Assembly (NCBI RefSeq): GCF_002160815.1
Contig: NZ_NFLH01000006.1
Location: 1 to 64,000 of the forward strand
DNA from: Massilimicrobiota sp. An134
GTDB taxonomy: Bacteria; Bacillota_I; Bacilli_A; Erysipelotrichales; Coprobacillaceae
Direction: 5' to 3'
DNA: 64,000 nucleotides
The position numbers and the translations under genes are program-made. Below the pieces are notes generated by a model. It was not told the DNA's origin. It saw only the letters and a program-made list of their open reading frames with translations, and did not search any database. This document shows, in pieces, positions 17,631 to 25,578 of the stretch; the first letter of the stretch is position 1, and each line of letters starts with the position of its first letter.

Positions 17631-18268
17631 TATGGTGCTGTATTTTGTGTTGATGAATGATCTTCATTAGGTATATCTTGATTGGTGTCATCAGTTTCTT
17701 CTTGTACAGGATCTTGAGATGGTGTGGTATCTTCTGGAACCTGATTATCTTCTTGAGAATTCTCTTCCTGATCTTGATTTTGAATATCTTGTTGAGATTG
17801 TTGGTCTTGTGAAGGTTGTTGATTTTGTGAAGATTGTTCTTGAATCTGTTGTTGTAATTGTTCGATTTCATTTTGTTGTTTCATGTAATATTGATAGCCA
17901 ACATAACCAGCAAGACATAATGCTATTATAATAACGATAATAAATAGGAATAAAAAGAATTTTGAAAGAAACGAATGTTTCTTTTTTTCTTTAATGACTT
18001 TTGTATGATGTTTAGTTTTCTTTTTCGTTTTTTTCTTAACTTTGGTTCTTGGTTTTTGTTTTTTAGAAACAGGTTTATTTTGTGTTGAATGAGAGTTGAT
18101 ATATTCAGTTTCTTTTGGATCTTCATGAGAAGTGTCATGAAGATGTTCATCAAAATCATTATGAAGATCACTATTAAGATCATCATGATAATCATTGTTT
18201 TGCTCTTTTAAATCATTATCGTATGCAAAGTCATCATCTTCATCATCAAATGTAAATTTTTTTACCAT
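17630..18268 (-). CDS. Single-pass membrane protein with acidic, basic and Gln/Asn-rich segments
   Basis: 212 residues, no family recognised. Residues 1-60 are highly acidic (DDEDDDF, DNDL, NDFDEHLHD). Residues about 65-100 are strongly basic (KVKKKTKKKTKHH). One transmembrane helix follows (FFLFLFIIVIIIALCLAGYVGY), then a short coiled coil and a Q/N/S/D/E-rich tail to the C-terminus. The basic stretch suggests N-in topology with the tail outside. ATG 18268 has AGGTGA at normal spacing. It is divergent from the PadR operon. A role in surface or septal anchoring is possible but unproven. Confidence 0.75.
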   Translation of the reverse strand: MVKKFTFDDEDDDFAYDNDLKEQNNDYHDDLNSDLHNDFDEHLHDTSHEDPKETEYINSHSTQNKPVSKKQKPRTKVKKKTKKKTKHHTKVIKEKKKHSFLSKFFLFLFIIVIIIALCLAGYVGYQYYMKQQNEIEQLQQQIQEQSSQNQQPSQDQQSQQDIQNQDQEENSQEDNQVPEDTTPSQDPVQEETDDTNQDIPNEDHSSTQNTAP

Positions 18269-18318
18269 TTTTATCACCTGTGTATAGTATGAACATTTTC
18301 TATGACTTTTATATTAAC

Positions 18319-18362
18319 TTGATAGTTAATTATGTATTAAAATATATTTAGTAATACTAAAT
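18319..18362 (+). promoter_or_regulatory. PadR operon promoter with overlapping palindromic operator
   Basis: TTGATA (18319-18324) and TATATT (18343-18348) form a promoter with an 18-nt spacer. ATTTAGTA-A-TACTAAAT (18346-18362) is a perfect 8+1+8 inverted repeat covering the -10 and start site, 17 nt before the regulator's ATG. PadR dimers bind such palindromes, so autorepression is likely. Confidence 0.65.
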
Positions 18363-18379
18363 AGAAAAGAGCTGATTGA

Positions 18380-18727
18380 ATGGATGAAAGATATGAAAGA
18401 CAATTAAAAAAAGGAATTTTAGAAATTTTGGTTTTACAGCTTCTTTCACAAGAAAGGATGTATGGCTATCAGATGATTATGTGTATGAAAGAAAAAAGTC
18501 ATGGTATGTTTGAAATGAAAGAAGGAACACTCTATCCTATTTTATATCGTTTAGAGGATAATGAATTGGTTGAGAGTCAATGGACGCCACCACAAAATAA
18601 AGAATTATCACGTAAATATTATTGCTTGACAGATAAAGGGAAAGAACAGCTCAAAGCATTGAAACAATTATGGAAAAATTTTTCAATGGTTGTTAATGAG
18701 ATATTAGAGGAGAATGAATATGAATAA
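18380..18727 (+). CDS. PadR family transcriptional regulator
   Basis: 115 residues. The winged helix shows ILEILVLQLLSQERMYGYQMI, the KEGTLYPILYRLEDNELVES wing and YYCLTDKGKEQLKALK, all typical of PadR subfamily-1 proteins, with a C-terminal dimer helix. Such regulators usually repress an adjacent membrane gene. It overlaps the next gene by 14 nt and a perfect palindrome lies over its promoter. Confidence 0.93.
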   Translation: MDERYERQLKKGILEILVLQLLSQERMYGYQMIMCMKEKSHGMFEMKEGTLYPILYRLEDNELVESQWTPPQNKELSRKYYCLTDKGKEQLKALKQLWKNFSMVVNEILEENEYE

Positions 18728-19361
18728 AGAAAAATATATAAAAAAAGTTATCAGATTATTAAATTGTTCTCAACAACAAAAGAAAAAAATTAAATTGGAT
18801 TTAGAAAATGACATTGAAATGGCATTAAAAAATGGTGAATCATTTGAAGAAGTCATTCAAAGAATGGGGATACCAAAAGAATTGGCTCATGAATTTAATG
18901 AAAACATGGGTGTGAAAACACGTCGTTCTTATAAAAAAATAATTGGCATTATTATGGGTGTTGTCGCTGTATTGATTTTAGGTGTCTATTTATTGGTACG
19001 TTCTCTTATTCCTGAGTATCAGACATTAGGAACATCTGGATTATTTGATCAAAAAACAGTTGAACAGCATATGGAAGAAACAATTTTAGATGTATCACAT
19101 CTTGACATACAAGCCATACTTGAAAATTGTGATGAAAAAATGAAAGAATCTATGTCAGAAAGTCTTCTCAAAGAATCAATTTTATCGTTAGGAGATTTGG
19201 GAGATTATCAACGTATAACAAGTCAGAGATATACAGAAATTAAACAAAACAATGATATTTGTGTTGTGGGAGAAGTTGTTGCATTATATGAACAGCGTAG
19301 TGTAACATACACAATAACTTTTAATGAAAATTATGAATTAATGGGGTTATATATGAAATGA
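18714..19361 (+). CDS. HAAS/DUF1700-like membrane protein partnered with PadR
   Basis: 215 residues. The N-terminal 65 residues (KKVIRLLNCSQQQKKKIKLDLENDIEMAL, FEEVIQRMGIPKELAHEFNEN) form a HAAS-type helical domain common in proteins encoded beside PadR regulators. One transmembrane helix (about 78-98) is followed by an extracytoplasmic domain of about 115 residues with no family I recognise. The HAAS domain may act as a regulatory partner of PadR. It overlaps the genes on both sides. Confidence 0.8.
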   Translation: MNMNKEKYIKKVIRLLNCSQQQKKKIKLDLENDIEMALKNGESFEEVIQRMGIPKELAHEFNENMGVKTRRSYKKIIGIIMGVVAVLILGVYLLVRSLIPEYQTLGTSGLFDQKTVEQHMEETILDVSHLDIQAILENCDEKMKESMSESLLKESILSLGDLGDYQRITSQRYTEIKQNNDICVVGEVVALYEQRSVTYTITFNENYELMGLYMK

Positions 19362-19666
19362 TGAAGAATATAAGTTATCTGTTAATGTCAATCACATGCT
19401 TTGTTTTTGCGTATGCACACTTTAAAGGAAATGTTTCGTTGGTTCATAGTTATCATAAAAGAAAAATAGAACAAGAGAATCTGATGTCATATTCAAAGAC
19501 AATGGGAGTAGGTATGTTGATGTGTGGTTTGGGTTGTTTGATGAATCTTTTAGCTCGTTTATTACGTTTATTTGTGTTGGGTGAAATATTCATGGTTATT
19601 GGCATAATAGCGGGTGTTGGAATCATGCTTTATGCTCAATTGAAGTATAATCATGGTATCTTTTAG
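19358..19666 (+). CDS. Small membrane protein, DUF3784-like
   Basis: 102 residues with three predicted membrane helices. The layout (an N-terminal helix, a charged HSYHKRKIEQENLMSYSKTMG loop, then two helices) matches the DUF3784 pattern. It starts with an ATGA overlap on the upstream gene. Function unknown; it is the third gene of the PadR operon. Confidence 0.75.
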   Translation: MMKNISYLLMSITCFVFAYAHFKGNVSLVHSYHKRKIEQENLMSYSKTMGVGMLMCGLGCLMNLLARLLRLFVLGEIFMVIGIIAGVGIMLYAQLKYNHGIF

Positions 19667-19677
19667 GAGGCGATAGA

Positions 19678-20406
19678 ATGGGACTTGTGATATCTATCAT
19701 ATTTTTAATAATATCCATCTTATTATTAATGGGAAAAGGATCGTTTTTGATTGCTGGTTATAACACTGCTAGTGAAAAAGAAAAAGCAAAGTATAATGAA
19801 AAGAAATTATGTCGTATTGTAGGATTAGGTTTTCTTGTTATGACTTGTGGCTTGTTTTCTTTGTTTATGCTAAAAGATATAGGACTATATATAATGATAG
19901 GAACTTTTATTGTTGGAATGGCGATTATTTTTATTGGCAGTGAGTATGCCAGTGTAGAGCGTAATCAAAAGAAAACGAAAATGTCTATAGGAATAGGGGT
20001 ATTGATTACTGTTATTTTGGGAGCTTTTATTATGGGTGTTATGTTTATAGGTGATATTGATATAGAATATAATGATGACTATGTTCAACTATCAGGAACT
20101 TTTGTATCATCTTCAAAAATTGATTATGATGATATTTTAAAAGTAGAATATTGTGATGATTTTGATATTGGTCGTAAGAAAAATGGTATCAATAATGCAG
20201 TTGTTGAAGCGGGCAGATATTATAATGATGAATTTGAGAATTATCGTCTTTATGCATACACGCATAGTTCACACTATGTTATTATTTATACAGAAAATGA
20301 AATTTTTGTTGTAAGTGGAGAAAATGAAAAACAGACTCAAAATATTTATAATCAACTAAGTTCATATAAAAAAGCAACGTTATCTCACGTTGCTTTTTTT
20401 GGCTAG
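19678..20406 (+). CDS. DUF3784 membrane protein with a PH-like C-terminal domain
   Basis: 242 residues. The N-terminal third is a clear DUF3784 unit (LIAGYNTASEKEKAKYNEKKLCRIVG, then two helices). After a further transmembrane helix near 105-125 comes a beta-rich domain of about 110 residues (LSGTFVSSSKIDYDDILKVEYCDDF, HYVIIYTENEIFVVSGENEKQT) resembling bacterial PH-like domains. The last dozen codons contain a terminator hairpin. AGGAGG precedes the ATG. It is the fourth gene of the PadR operon; function unknown. Confidence 0.75.
   Translation: MGLVISIIFLIISILLLMGKGSFLIAGYNTASEKEKAKYNEKKLCRIVGLGFLVMTCGLFSLFMLKDIGLYIMIGTFIVGMAIIFIGSEYASVERNQKKTKMSIGIGVLITVILGAFIMGVMFIGDIDIEYNDDYVQLSGTFVSSSKIDYDDILKVEYCDDFDIGRKKNGINNAVVEAGRYYNDEFENYRLYAYTHSSHYVIIYTENEIFVVSGENEKQTQNIYNQLSSYKKATLSHVAFFG
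20368..20400 (+). terminator. Terminator embedded in the 3' end of the DUF3784/PH-like gene
   Basis: A perfect 13-bp stem, left arm 20368-20380 and right arm 20387-20399, loop TATCTC, ending in T7. The reading frame runs through it to TAG at 20404-20406, so the hairpin is coding as well as terminating. Confidence 0.88.
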
Positions 20407-20540
20407 TTAAATAGATGAAATTTTGAAAAAGGGAATAATTTTGAAAAACTAGCACAGTTGAAGTAATGCTCACATTTTATCCAAGAAGGACAAATTTCAT
20501 AATTGTGAGCTAATAAGAAATAATTATAAGAAACATTCAT
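20403..20540 (-). CDS. Small Cys-rich protein (45 residues)
   Basis: A 45-residue frame: MNVSYNYFLLAHNYEICPSW then IKCEHYFNCASFSKLF and so on. AAAGGAGGG lies 7 nt before the ATG, one of the best ribosome-binding sites in the window, and a TATAAT is present upstream on the minus strand (20583-20588). Three cysteines are spaced C-x5-C-x5-C, suggesting metal binding or disulfides. No family recognised. It is convergent with the PadR operon and divergent from pucR. The longer 84-codon frame is unlikely. Confidence 0.55.
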   Translation of the reverse strand: MNVSYNYFLLAHNYEICPSWIKCEHYFNCASFSKLFPFSKFHLFN

Positions 20541-20640
20541 GAAAAGACCCTCCTTTGATAATAGATCATTTTTTACACTTTTATTATATGATTTTTTATG
20601 TAAAAGAAAAGGGTCTGAGAATCTAAATATGATGATTGAT

Positions 20641-20661
20641 TTTTGTGCATATTGCACAAAA
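20641..20661. promoter_or_regulatory. Perfect palindrome at the pucR promoter
   Basis: TTTTGTGCA (20641-20649) and TGCACAAAA (20653-20661) form a perfect inverted repeat with a 3-nt centre. It overlaps the -35 region of the promoter whose -10 is TATAAT at 20668-20673, and lies between the divergent small gene and pucR. A likely operator for the PucR regulator itself. Confidence 0.6.
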
Positions 20662-20690
20662 GAAGAGTATAATAAAAGAAAGTAGGTGAG

Positions 20691-21851
20691 ATGATGGGAT
20701 TTACAATAGAAGATGCATTGAATGAAACCAAAGAATTATATCAGCTTACACTATTATGTGGACAAAAAGGGTGTGCCAATGCTATGAGCTGGGTTCACCT
20801 TATTGAAGATACAACGACAATTCAACAATTGTGGGGAAAAGAATTGATTGTGACAAGTGGTTTAGGATTTCAAAAAGAAGGAGCACTTTTAAACCTTGTA
20901 GAATATTTGGTTAAGTATCATAGTGTCGGGCTTATTATTAATACTGGAAAGTATATTTTTGATGTTCCTCAAGATGTTCTTGATTATTGTGAAAACAATG
21001 ATTTTCCACTGTTAATTTCACCATGGCATATTCATATGGTTGACCTGATTAAAGATTTTTGTATGCGTTGTTTGTTTTCGCAAAAAGAGGATTATTTGGT
21101 TACACAGTATTTTCAAAATATTTTTAGTGATCCACGCACTATTGAAGAAAATAGGAATGAATTAATGCGTAGTTTTGATGTAGATGGAGATTTTCAGGTT
21201 TTGTTGATAGATATTGAGGACGCCAGTCAGTATAGTGAAATTGAAAGAAGAAGATTATCTTTACAATTACAGCTCTATTTTGAAAAAATAGAGTGTCCCT
21301 ATAGCTTTTTTTGGTATGATGGATATTATGTGCTGATTGTCAATAATTTATCTCAAAAGGTCTTTTATCAATTAGTGGAGTCCATGTATCATCGTGCTAA
21401 AAATAGAATGAGAGTATCTGCTTTGCATATTGGAATGGGTACCCAATTAAAAGATATCAGAGAATTGAATTTAAGTTATCAACGCGCTTTATCAGCAGTA
21501 ACATTTGCCAGAATGTTTCAAAAAAATATTATTTGTTTTGATGATATGGGTATTTATCAGATTTTATTTTCTATACAGGATCAAAAAATATTATCTGATA
21601 TGTATCATCATTTATTAGATACATTGATTCAATATGATCAAAAACATAATAGTGAATTAGAAAAAACATTATATTATTATTTGAAATATGATGGAAGTCC
21701 ACAAAAAATTGCGAGATCAACATATACGCATCGTAATACTGTTCATTATCGTATTGAAAAAATAAAAACACTTTTAAATTGTGAACTTGCAACTTTTGAA
21801 GAAAAATTTCCTTATATGATAGCCTTTTATATTGCTAAAATGATGAAATAG
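20691..21851 (+). CDS. PucR family transcriptional regulator
   Basis: 386 residues. The N-terminal purine catabolism regulatory domain (MSWVHLIEDTTTIQQLWGKELIVTSGLGF) is followed by a GGDEF-like middle part and a C-terminal PucR helix-turn-helix (LKYDGSPQKIARSTYTHRNTVHYRIEKIKTLL). Members sense small metabolites and often control purine, amino-acid or sugar-acid use. No catabolic gene lies next to it. AGGTGAG precedes ATG 20691. It is followed by its own terminator. Confidence 0.92.
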   Translation: MMGFTIEDALNETKELYQLTLLCGQKGCANAMSWVHLIEDTTTIQQLWGKELIVTSGLGFQKEGALLNLVEYLVKYHSVGLIINTGKYIFDVPQDVLDYCENNDFPLLISPWHIHMVDLIKDFCMRCLFSQKEDYLVTQYFQNIFSDPRTIEENRNELMRSFDVDGDFQVLLIDIEDASQYSEIERRRLSLQLQLYFEKIECPYSFFWYDGYYVLIVNNLSQKVFYQLVESMYHRAKNRMRVSALHIGMGTQLKDIRELNLSYQRALSAVTFARMFQKNIICFDDMGIYQILFSIQDQKILSDMYHHLLDTLIQYDQKHNSELEKTLYYYLKYDGSPQKIARSTYTHRNTVHYRIEKIKTLLNCELATFEEKFPYMIAFYIAKMMK

Positions 21852-21853
21852 AA

Positions 21854-21893
21854 GAAAACAGAAAAATGAGACATGATTTCTGTTTCTTTTTTA
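21854..21893 (+). terminator. Terminator of the pucR-type gene
   Basis: Stem AAACAGAAA (21856-21864) with TTTCTGTTT (21877-21885), 12-nt loop, then a T-run. Confidence 0.75.
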
Positions 21894-21907
21894 TTTTCAT
21901 TTTTTTC

Positions 21908-21936
21908 TTGACGTGTTCATAGTCGTATGCTATTAT
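21908..21936 (+). promoter_or_regulatory. Promoter of the tRNA cluster
   Basis: TTGACG (21908-21913), 17-nt spacer, TATTAT (21931-21936), 18 nt upstream of tRNA-Val. It is close to the sigma-A consensus, as expected for a stable RNA operon. Confidence 0.78.
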
Positions 21937-21954
21937 AAGAGGGCACTAGAAATT

Positions 21955-22030
21955 GGAGGTTTAGCTCAGTTGGGAGAGCATCTGCCTTACAAGCAGAGGG
22001 TCAGCGGTTCGAGCCCGTTAACCTCCACCA
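21955..22030 (+). tRNA. tRNA-Val (anticodon TAC)
   Basis: 76 nt with encoded CCA. The acceptor stem GGAGGTT pairs with AACCTCC; the anticodon loop reads CTTACAA within CTGCC/GCAG arms; the T arm has GGTTCGAGCC. First of six clustered tRNAs. Confidence 0.96.
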
Positions 22031-22035
22031 TTTAT

Positions 22036-22111
<76 letters not shown>

Positions 22112-22116
22112 TATAC

Positions 22117-22200
22117 GGGGAGGTAGCGAAGTGGCTAAACGCGGCTGACTGTAACTCAGTTCCTTTCGGTTCGGTGGTTCGAATCCGCCCCTCCCCACCA
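22117..22200 (+). tRNA. tRNA-Tyr (anticodon GTA)
   Basis: 84 nt, class II tRNA with a long variable arm and encoded CCA. Acceptor GGGGAGG with CCTCCCC; the anticodon loop contains CTGTAAC, giving GTA. Confidence 0.95.
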
Positions 22201-22207
22201 TTTCTGT

Positions 22208-22283
22208 TGGGATATAGCCAAGCGGTAAGGCAACAGACTTTGACTCTGTCATTGCGCTGGTTCGAATCCAGCTATCCCAGCCA
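22208..22283 (+). tRNA. tRNA-Gln (anticodon TTG)
   Basis: 76 nt with encoded CCA. Acceptor TGGGATA with TATCCCA; anticodon arm CAGA-CTTTGAC-TCTG gives TTG. Confidence 0.95.
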
Positions 22284-22286
22284 TTT

Positions 22287-22362
22287 GACCCGCTAGCTCA
22301 GTAGGTAGAGCATCTGACTTTTAATCAGAGGGTCAGGCGTTCGAGTCGCCTGCGGGTCACCA
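22287..22362 (+). tRNA. tRNA-Lys (anticodon TTT)
   Basis: 76 nt with encoded CCA. Acceptor GACCCGC with GCGGGTC; anticodon arm CTGA-CTTTTAA-TCAG gives TTT. Confidence 0.96.
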
Positions 22363-22369
22363 TTCTTTT

Positions 22370-22443
22370 GCGGGTGTAGTTCAATGGTAGAACTTCAGCC
22401 TTCCAAGCTGACTACGTGGGTTCGATTCCCATCACCCGCTCCA
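22370..22443 (+). tRNA. tRNA-Gly (anticodon TCC)
   Basis: 74 nt with encoded CCA. Acceptor GCGGGTG with CACCCGC; anticodon loop CTTCCAA gives TCC. Last gene of the six-tRNA cluster. Confidence 0.95.
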
Positions 22444-22474
22444 ATTGAATGAACACAAACTTTGATGAAATATG

Positions 22475-22518
22475 AGATATCAAGCAAAATTATACAATTC
22501 TGTTTGGTATCTTTTTTT
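22475..22518 (+). terminator. Terminator of the tRNA cluster
   Basis: AGATATCAA (22475-22483) pairs with TTGGTATCT (22504-22512) with one G-T pair and a 20-nt loop, followed by T7. It sits 32 nt after tRNA-Gly. Confidence 0.7.
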
Positions 22519-22817
22519 ATTTATAAAAAGTATAGATGTAAAAAGACTTAATTGAAAAACAAGTTAATCTATTAAATTTATAGTTTTCTAATAGATTATT
22601 TCATTTGTATAAAAGTCATATTAATAAATGTTAAGGTATCCTTAATGATTTGAATTGTTTGATTGTTGTTATGTTTTTATGTAAAATGAAGTTTTATCTT
22701 ATGTAATTCTGGAGATGATTGTTATATTTTGATAAAATGATATTAGAAAAGTCATTAAGATGTAAACCAATAGAACTGGAAGTAAAATGATAATTGAAAA
22801 GAAAGGTGGGATGGTCA
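22519..22817. other. Non-coding stretch with one inverted repeat
   Basis: About 300 nt of very AT-rich sequence without a supportable gene. TAATCTATTA (22565-22574) and TAATAGATTA (22589-22598) form a perfect 10-bp inverted repeat with a 14-nt loop and no following T-run. Its role is unknown. The rest is presumably the promoter region of the small gene at 22818. Confidence 0.5.
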
Positions 22818-23183
22818 ATGTTAAAATTAAAAAAGATCATATGTTTTATAGTTTGTCTATTGGTTTTTATAGTGGTTCTTGTTTTTATAGACCAGCAAAC
22901 GACTTATATGGTTGCGGTAAATCAAAATAACGTCGAAGTTTCCAATGAAAATATTGTCATAGAGATGAGTTCAGGAACTTCGGTAGGTTATTTTAAGAAG
23001 GCTGAGCTAGAAGAAATAGATGATGGTATTTATAGAATTGAAGCATATTTTTCGTTATTATCAGGGGAATCTTCAGGATATCAATACACAATTGACAACT
23101 CAGACAAGCATATTAAAGAGATAAGGCAATATCATTTAGATGAACCTGATGAGTATACTGTCATATATCAAAATAATAACTAA
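22818..23183 (+). CDS. Small membrane-anchored or secreted protein of unknown function
   Basis: 121 residues. An N-terminal hydrophobic helix (IICFIVCLLVFIVVLVFI) follows a short basic start, with no lipobox cysteine after it. The remaining roughly 95 residues are acidic and beta-rich (VSNENIVIEMSSGTSVGYF, GIYRIEAYFSLLSGESSGYQY). No family recognised. ATG 22818 has AAGGTGGG 7 nt upstream. It is monocistronic, with a terminator at 23207. Confidence 0.75.
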   Translation: MLKLKKIICFIVCLLVFIVVLVFIDQQTTYMVAVNQNNVEVSNENIVIEMSSGTSVGYFKKAELEEIDDGIYRIEAYFSLLSGESSGYQYTIDNSDKHIKEIRQYHLDEPDEYTVIYQNNN

Positions 23184-23206
23184 GGTGTGATCTATTTATT
23201 AATTTT

Positions 23207-23234
23207 TGTTCTCTTTTCAAAGAGAACATTTTTT
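23207..23234 (+). terminator. Terminator of the small secreted-protein gene
   Basis: TGTTCTCTT (23207-23215) pairs with AAGAGAACA (23220-23228), loop 4 nt, then T6. Confidence 0.85.
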
Positions 23235-23253
23235 ATTGTGAAATGATAGGAAT

Positions 23254-23279
23254 AAAAAAAGAAGTGATCGCTCACTTCT
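23254..23279 (-). terminator. Terminator of the S1 protein-pgi operon
   Basis: AGAAGTGA (23260-23267) pairs with TCACTTCT (23272-23279), loop TCGC. The plus-strand A7 to its left gives a T-run on the minus strand. It overlaps the pgi stop codon. Confidence 0.85.
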
Positions 23280-24561
23280 ATACACCTGGCTTACCAAGTA
23301 ATTTAAACATATTTTTCTTATAAACTTCAACACCTGGTTGATTGAATGGATTGACACCTAATAAGTATACTGATAAAGCACAAGCTTTTTCAAAGAAGTA
23401 TACCATGTATCCAAATGAGTATGGAGTTAATTCATCAAGTGTAATTTGAATGTTAGGAACATTTCCAGTGTTGACATGGGCATCAATTGTTCCTTCACAT
23501 GCTTTTTTATTAACATAATCAACAGTTTTTCCTGCAAGATAGTTTAAGTTATCTAAGTTATCAGGATCACTAGGAATTTCTAAATCAGAAATTGGATTTG
23601 CAATTTTTAAAATAGTTTCATATAAAACTTTACTTCCTTCTTGAATAAATTGTCCAAGTGAATGTAAATCAGTTGAGAAAGTTGCACTTGTAGGTAAGAT
23701 TCCTTTTCCTTCTTTTCCTTCTGATTCACCGAATAATTGTTTCCACCATTCAGCAGTTTGTGCTAACTGTAATTCATAAGTCACAAACATTTCGGCAGGA
23801 TAACCTTGTTTTGATAACATTTGTCTTGCAACACCATATTGATAAGCACTGTTTTTGTCTAAGTCAGGATTGCTGTATTCTTCTCTTGCATCAGCAGCAC
23901 CTTTCATCATAGCATCAATATCAATACCAGCCATAGCGATAGGGAATAAACCAACAGCAGTTAAAACAGAATAACGTCCACCAACATCATCAGGGACAAC
24001 AAATGTTGTATATCCTTCGTTAGTAGCTAAAGTTTTTAATGCTCCTTTTTCTTTATCAGTAGTTGCAACAATTCTCTTTCTTGCAACTTCTTTACCTTTT
24101 GTTGATTCTAGTAATTCTTTAAAGATTCTAAATGCAATAGAAGTTTCAGTTGTTGTTCCAGATTTAGAAATAACATTAATTGCGAATTCTTTATCTTTTA
24201 CATATTCTTTGACTTGAGATAAGTAGTTAGAAGAGAATGTATTTCCAATATAAATAATTTGCACAGAATGAGTAGGGTATAAACCGTTTAAGGCTTCAAT
24301 GGCAGCTCTTGCGCCTAAATAAGAACCACCAATACCACATACTAATAAAACATCAATTTCATCTTTTAACTCATTAACTTTTGCTTTAATAGCTTCAACT
24401 TCATCTTTATCATAGTTTACAGGTAAGTCAACCCATCCTAAGAAGTCACTTCCTTGTCCAGTTTTGTTATGGATCATATCATGAATTTGAGCAACTTGTT
24501 CTTTGTATGAGTCCATACTTTCAGTTAATTTTGCTTTTGATAAATCAACTTTAATCATCAT
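23278..24561 (-). CDS. pgi: Glucose-6-phosphate isomerase
   Basis: 427 residues, the short Bacillota form. Signature blocks are [39 protein letters not shown] (phosphate-binding SxT loop), [19 protein letters not shown] (PGI signature) and the C-terminal [21 protein letters not shown]. It interconverts glucose-6-phosphate and fructose-6-phosphate in glycolysis. ATG 24561 overlaps the upstream stop as ATGA and follows AAGGAGGA. Confidence 0.97.
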   Translation of the reverse strand: MMIKVDLSKAKLTESMDSYKEQVAQIHDMIHNKTGQGSDFLGWVDLPVNYDKDEVEAIKAKVNELKDEIDVLLVCGIGGSYLGARAAIEALNGLYPTHSVQIIYIGNTFSSNYLSQVKEYVKDKEFAINVISKSGTTTETSIAFRIFKELLESTKGKEVARKRIVATTDKEKGALKTLATNEGYTTFVVPDDVGGRYSVLTAVGLFPIAMAGIDIDAMMKGAADAREEYSNPDLDKNSAYQYGVARQMLSKQGYPAEMFVTYELQLAQTAEWWKQLFGESEGKEGKGILPTSATFSTDLHSLGQFIQEGSKVLYETILKIANPISDLEIPSDPDNLDNLNYLAGKTVDYVNKKACEGTIDAHVNTGNVPNIQITLDELTPYSFGYMVYFFEKACALSVYLLGVNPFNQPGVEVYKKNMFKLLGKPGV

Positions 24562-24932
24562 TCTTCCTCCTTGATTACGCCTAGAGTTATCCACTCAGGC
24601 AATTTTTCTTTTAATGGATAAAATCCTAAAGGTGTTTCTTGTATCTTTTCTCTCTGGTTTTTATAAGCTCTTTTGTATTTTCTTTTTGCCATATGAACAG
24701 CTTTTAAAGAAAGCTTGGCTTGATGTGTTGTATGATCAATATCAATCACTTTTACACGAATGACTTCGCCAACATGTACAAAATTTTCAACATTTCTAAC
24801 GAATTTATCAGATATTTCAGAGATATGAATTAAACCAGAAGATTGATCGGGTAAAGATGCAAATGCACCATAAGGTTGAATTCCCGTAATGGTTACATCA
24901 ATAATATCACCAGTTTTGACACGATGCTCCAT
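24558..24932 (-). CDS. S1-domain RNA-binding protein (YugI/CvfD type)
   Basis: 124 residues. One S1 domain fills residues about 3-75 ([62 protein letters not shown]), then a basic tail [14 protein letters not shown]. Such proteins bind ribosomes or RNA and tune translation under stress. ATG 24932 follows GGAGGG. It is translationally coupled to pgi by a 4-nt overlap, the same pairing seen in several Bacillota. Confidence 0.88.
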   Translation of the reverse strand: MEHRVKTGDIIDVTITGIQPYGAFASLPDQSSGLIHISEISDKFVRNVENFVHVGEVIRVKVIDIDHTTHQAKLSLKAVHMAKRKYKRAYKNQREKIQETPLGFYPLKEKLPEWITLGVIKEEE

Positions 24933-25060
24933 TGACAGCCCTCCAATCATACTCATTATAGCATAAAGTCATATTTGTGGAAAGTGAAATCAAAGCATTG
25001 GACTTTTATTCTTAAAAAATTGTGGTATAATAAGAAAGATTTATAGAGGAGGCTGAAATC

Positions 25061-25285
25061 ATGGATCAAGAAGCAGAAATTAAAAAAGTGATACATAAAT
25101 TAAGACCTTATTTACAAAGAGATGGTGGAGACATTGAATTTGTAAAATTTGAAGATGGAATTGTTTATGTACAAATGCATGGTGCCTGTGCTGGATGTAT
25201 GATGTTGGATGCAACTTTAAAAGATGGTGTCGAACAGATTTTAATTGAAGAAGTTCCAGGAGTTTTAGAAGTTCAGGCTATTTAA
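25061..25285 (+). CDS. NifU-like Fe-S carrier (Nfu type)
   Basis: 74 residues, a stand-alone NifU C-terminal domain. Signature RPYLQRDGGDIEFV, then the cluster-binding CxxC in GACAGCMMLDATLKDGVEQIL. It probably delivers clusters made by the Suf system. GAGGAGGC precedes the ATG. An extended -10 promoter (TGGTATAAT, 25023-25031) lies just upstream. Confidence 0.95.
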   Translation: MDQEAEIKKVIHKLRPYLQRDGGDIEFVKFEDGIVYVQMHGACAGCMMLDATLKDGVEQILIEEVPGVLEVQAI

Positions 25286-25449
25286 TAAAAATTGAGAAAA
25301 ATTTGAGAAAAAAACGACGAAAAATATATTATAATTATATTATGTGATAATATCACTTGATTTATAACAAATATTCTTATATACTTAGAAAGTCTTGTTT
25401 TGTAGAATAATGTCTACTTATTACGGTTAAAATAAGATTGGTGATAAGA

Positions 25450-25572
25450 ATGAACAGAAAACAAGAACAATTAAAAATTGCATCAATTCTTTATGACTTA
25501 GGATTAGACATAGAATTAATTGAAGCTATGACATCTTTAAGTCATGAGGATTTAAAAAAATTATATCAATAA
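25450..25572 (+). CDS. Small helical protein (40 residues)
   Basis: A 40-codon frame: MNRKQEQLKIASILYDLGLD then IELIEAMTSLSHEDLKKLYQ. Regular hydrophobic spacing suggests two amphipathic helices. GGTGAT lies a few nt upstream. It ends 7 nt before the SAM riboswitch P1 helix. No family recognised; reality rests on its composition and the ribosome-binding site. Confidence 0.5.
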   Translation: MNRKQEQLKIASILYDLGLDIELIEAMTSLSHEDLKKLYQ

Positions 25573-25578
25573 TAAAAG

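Noticed and set aside
17719-18195. Other-frame ORFs over the Q/N-rich membrane protein gene
   Set aside because: They are low-complexity shadows of the minus-strand gene with no ribosome-binding sites.
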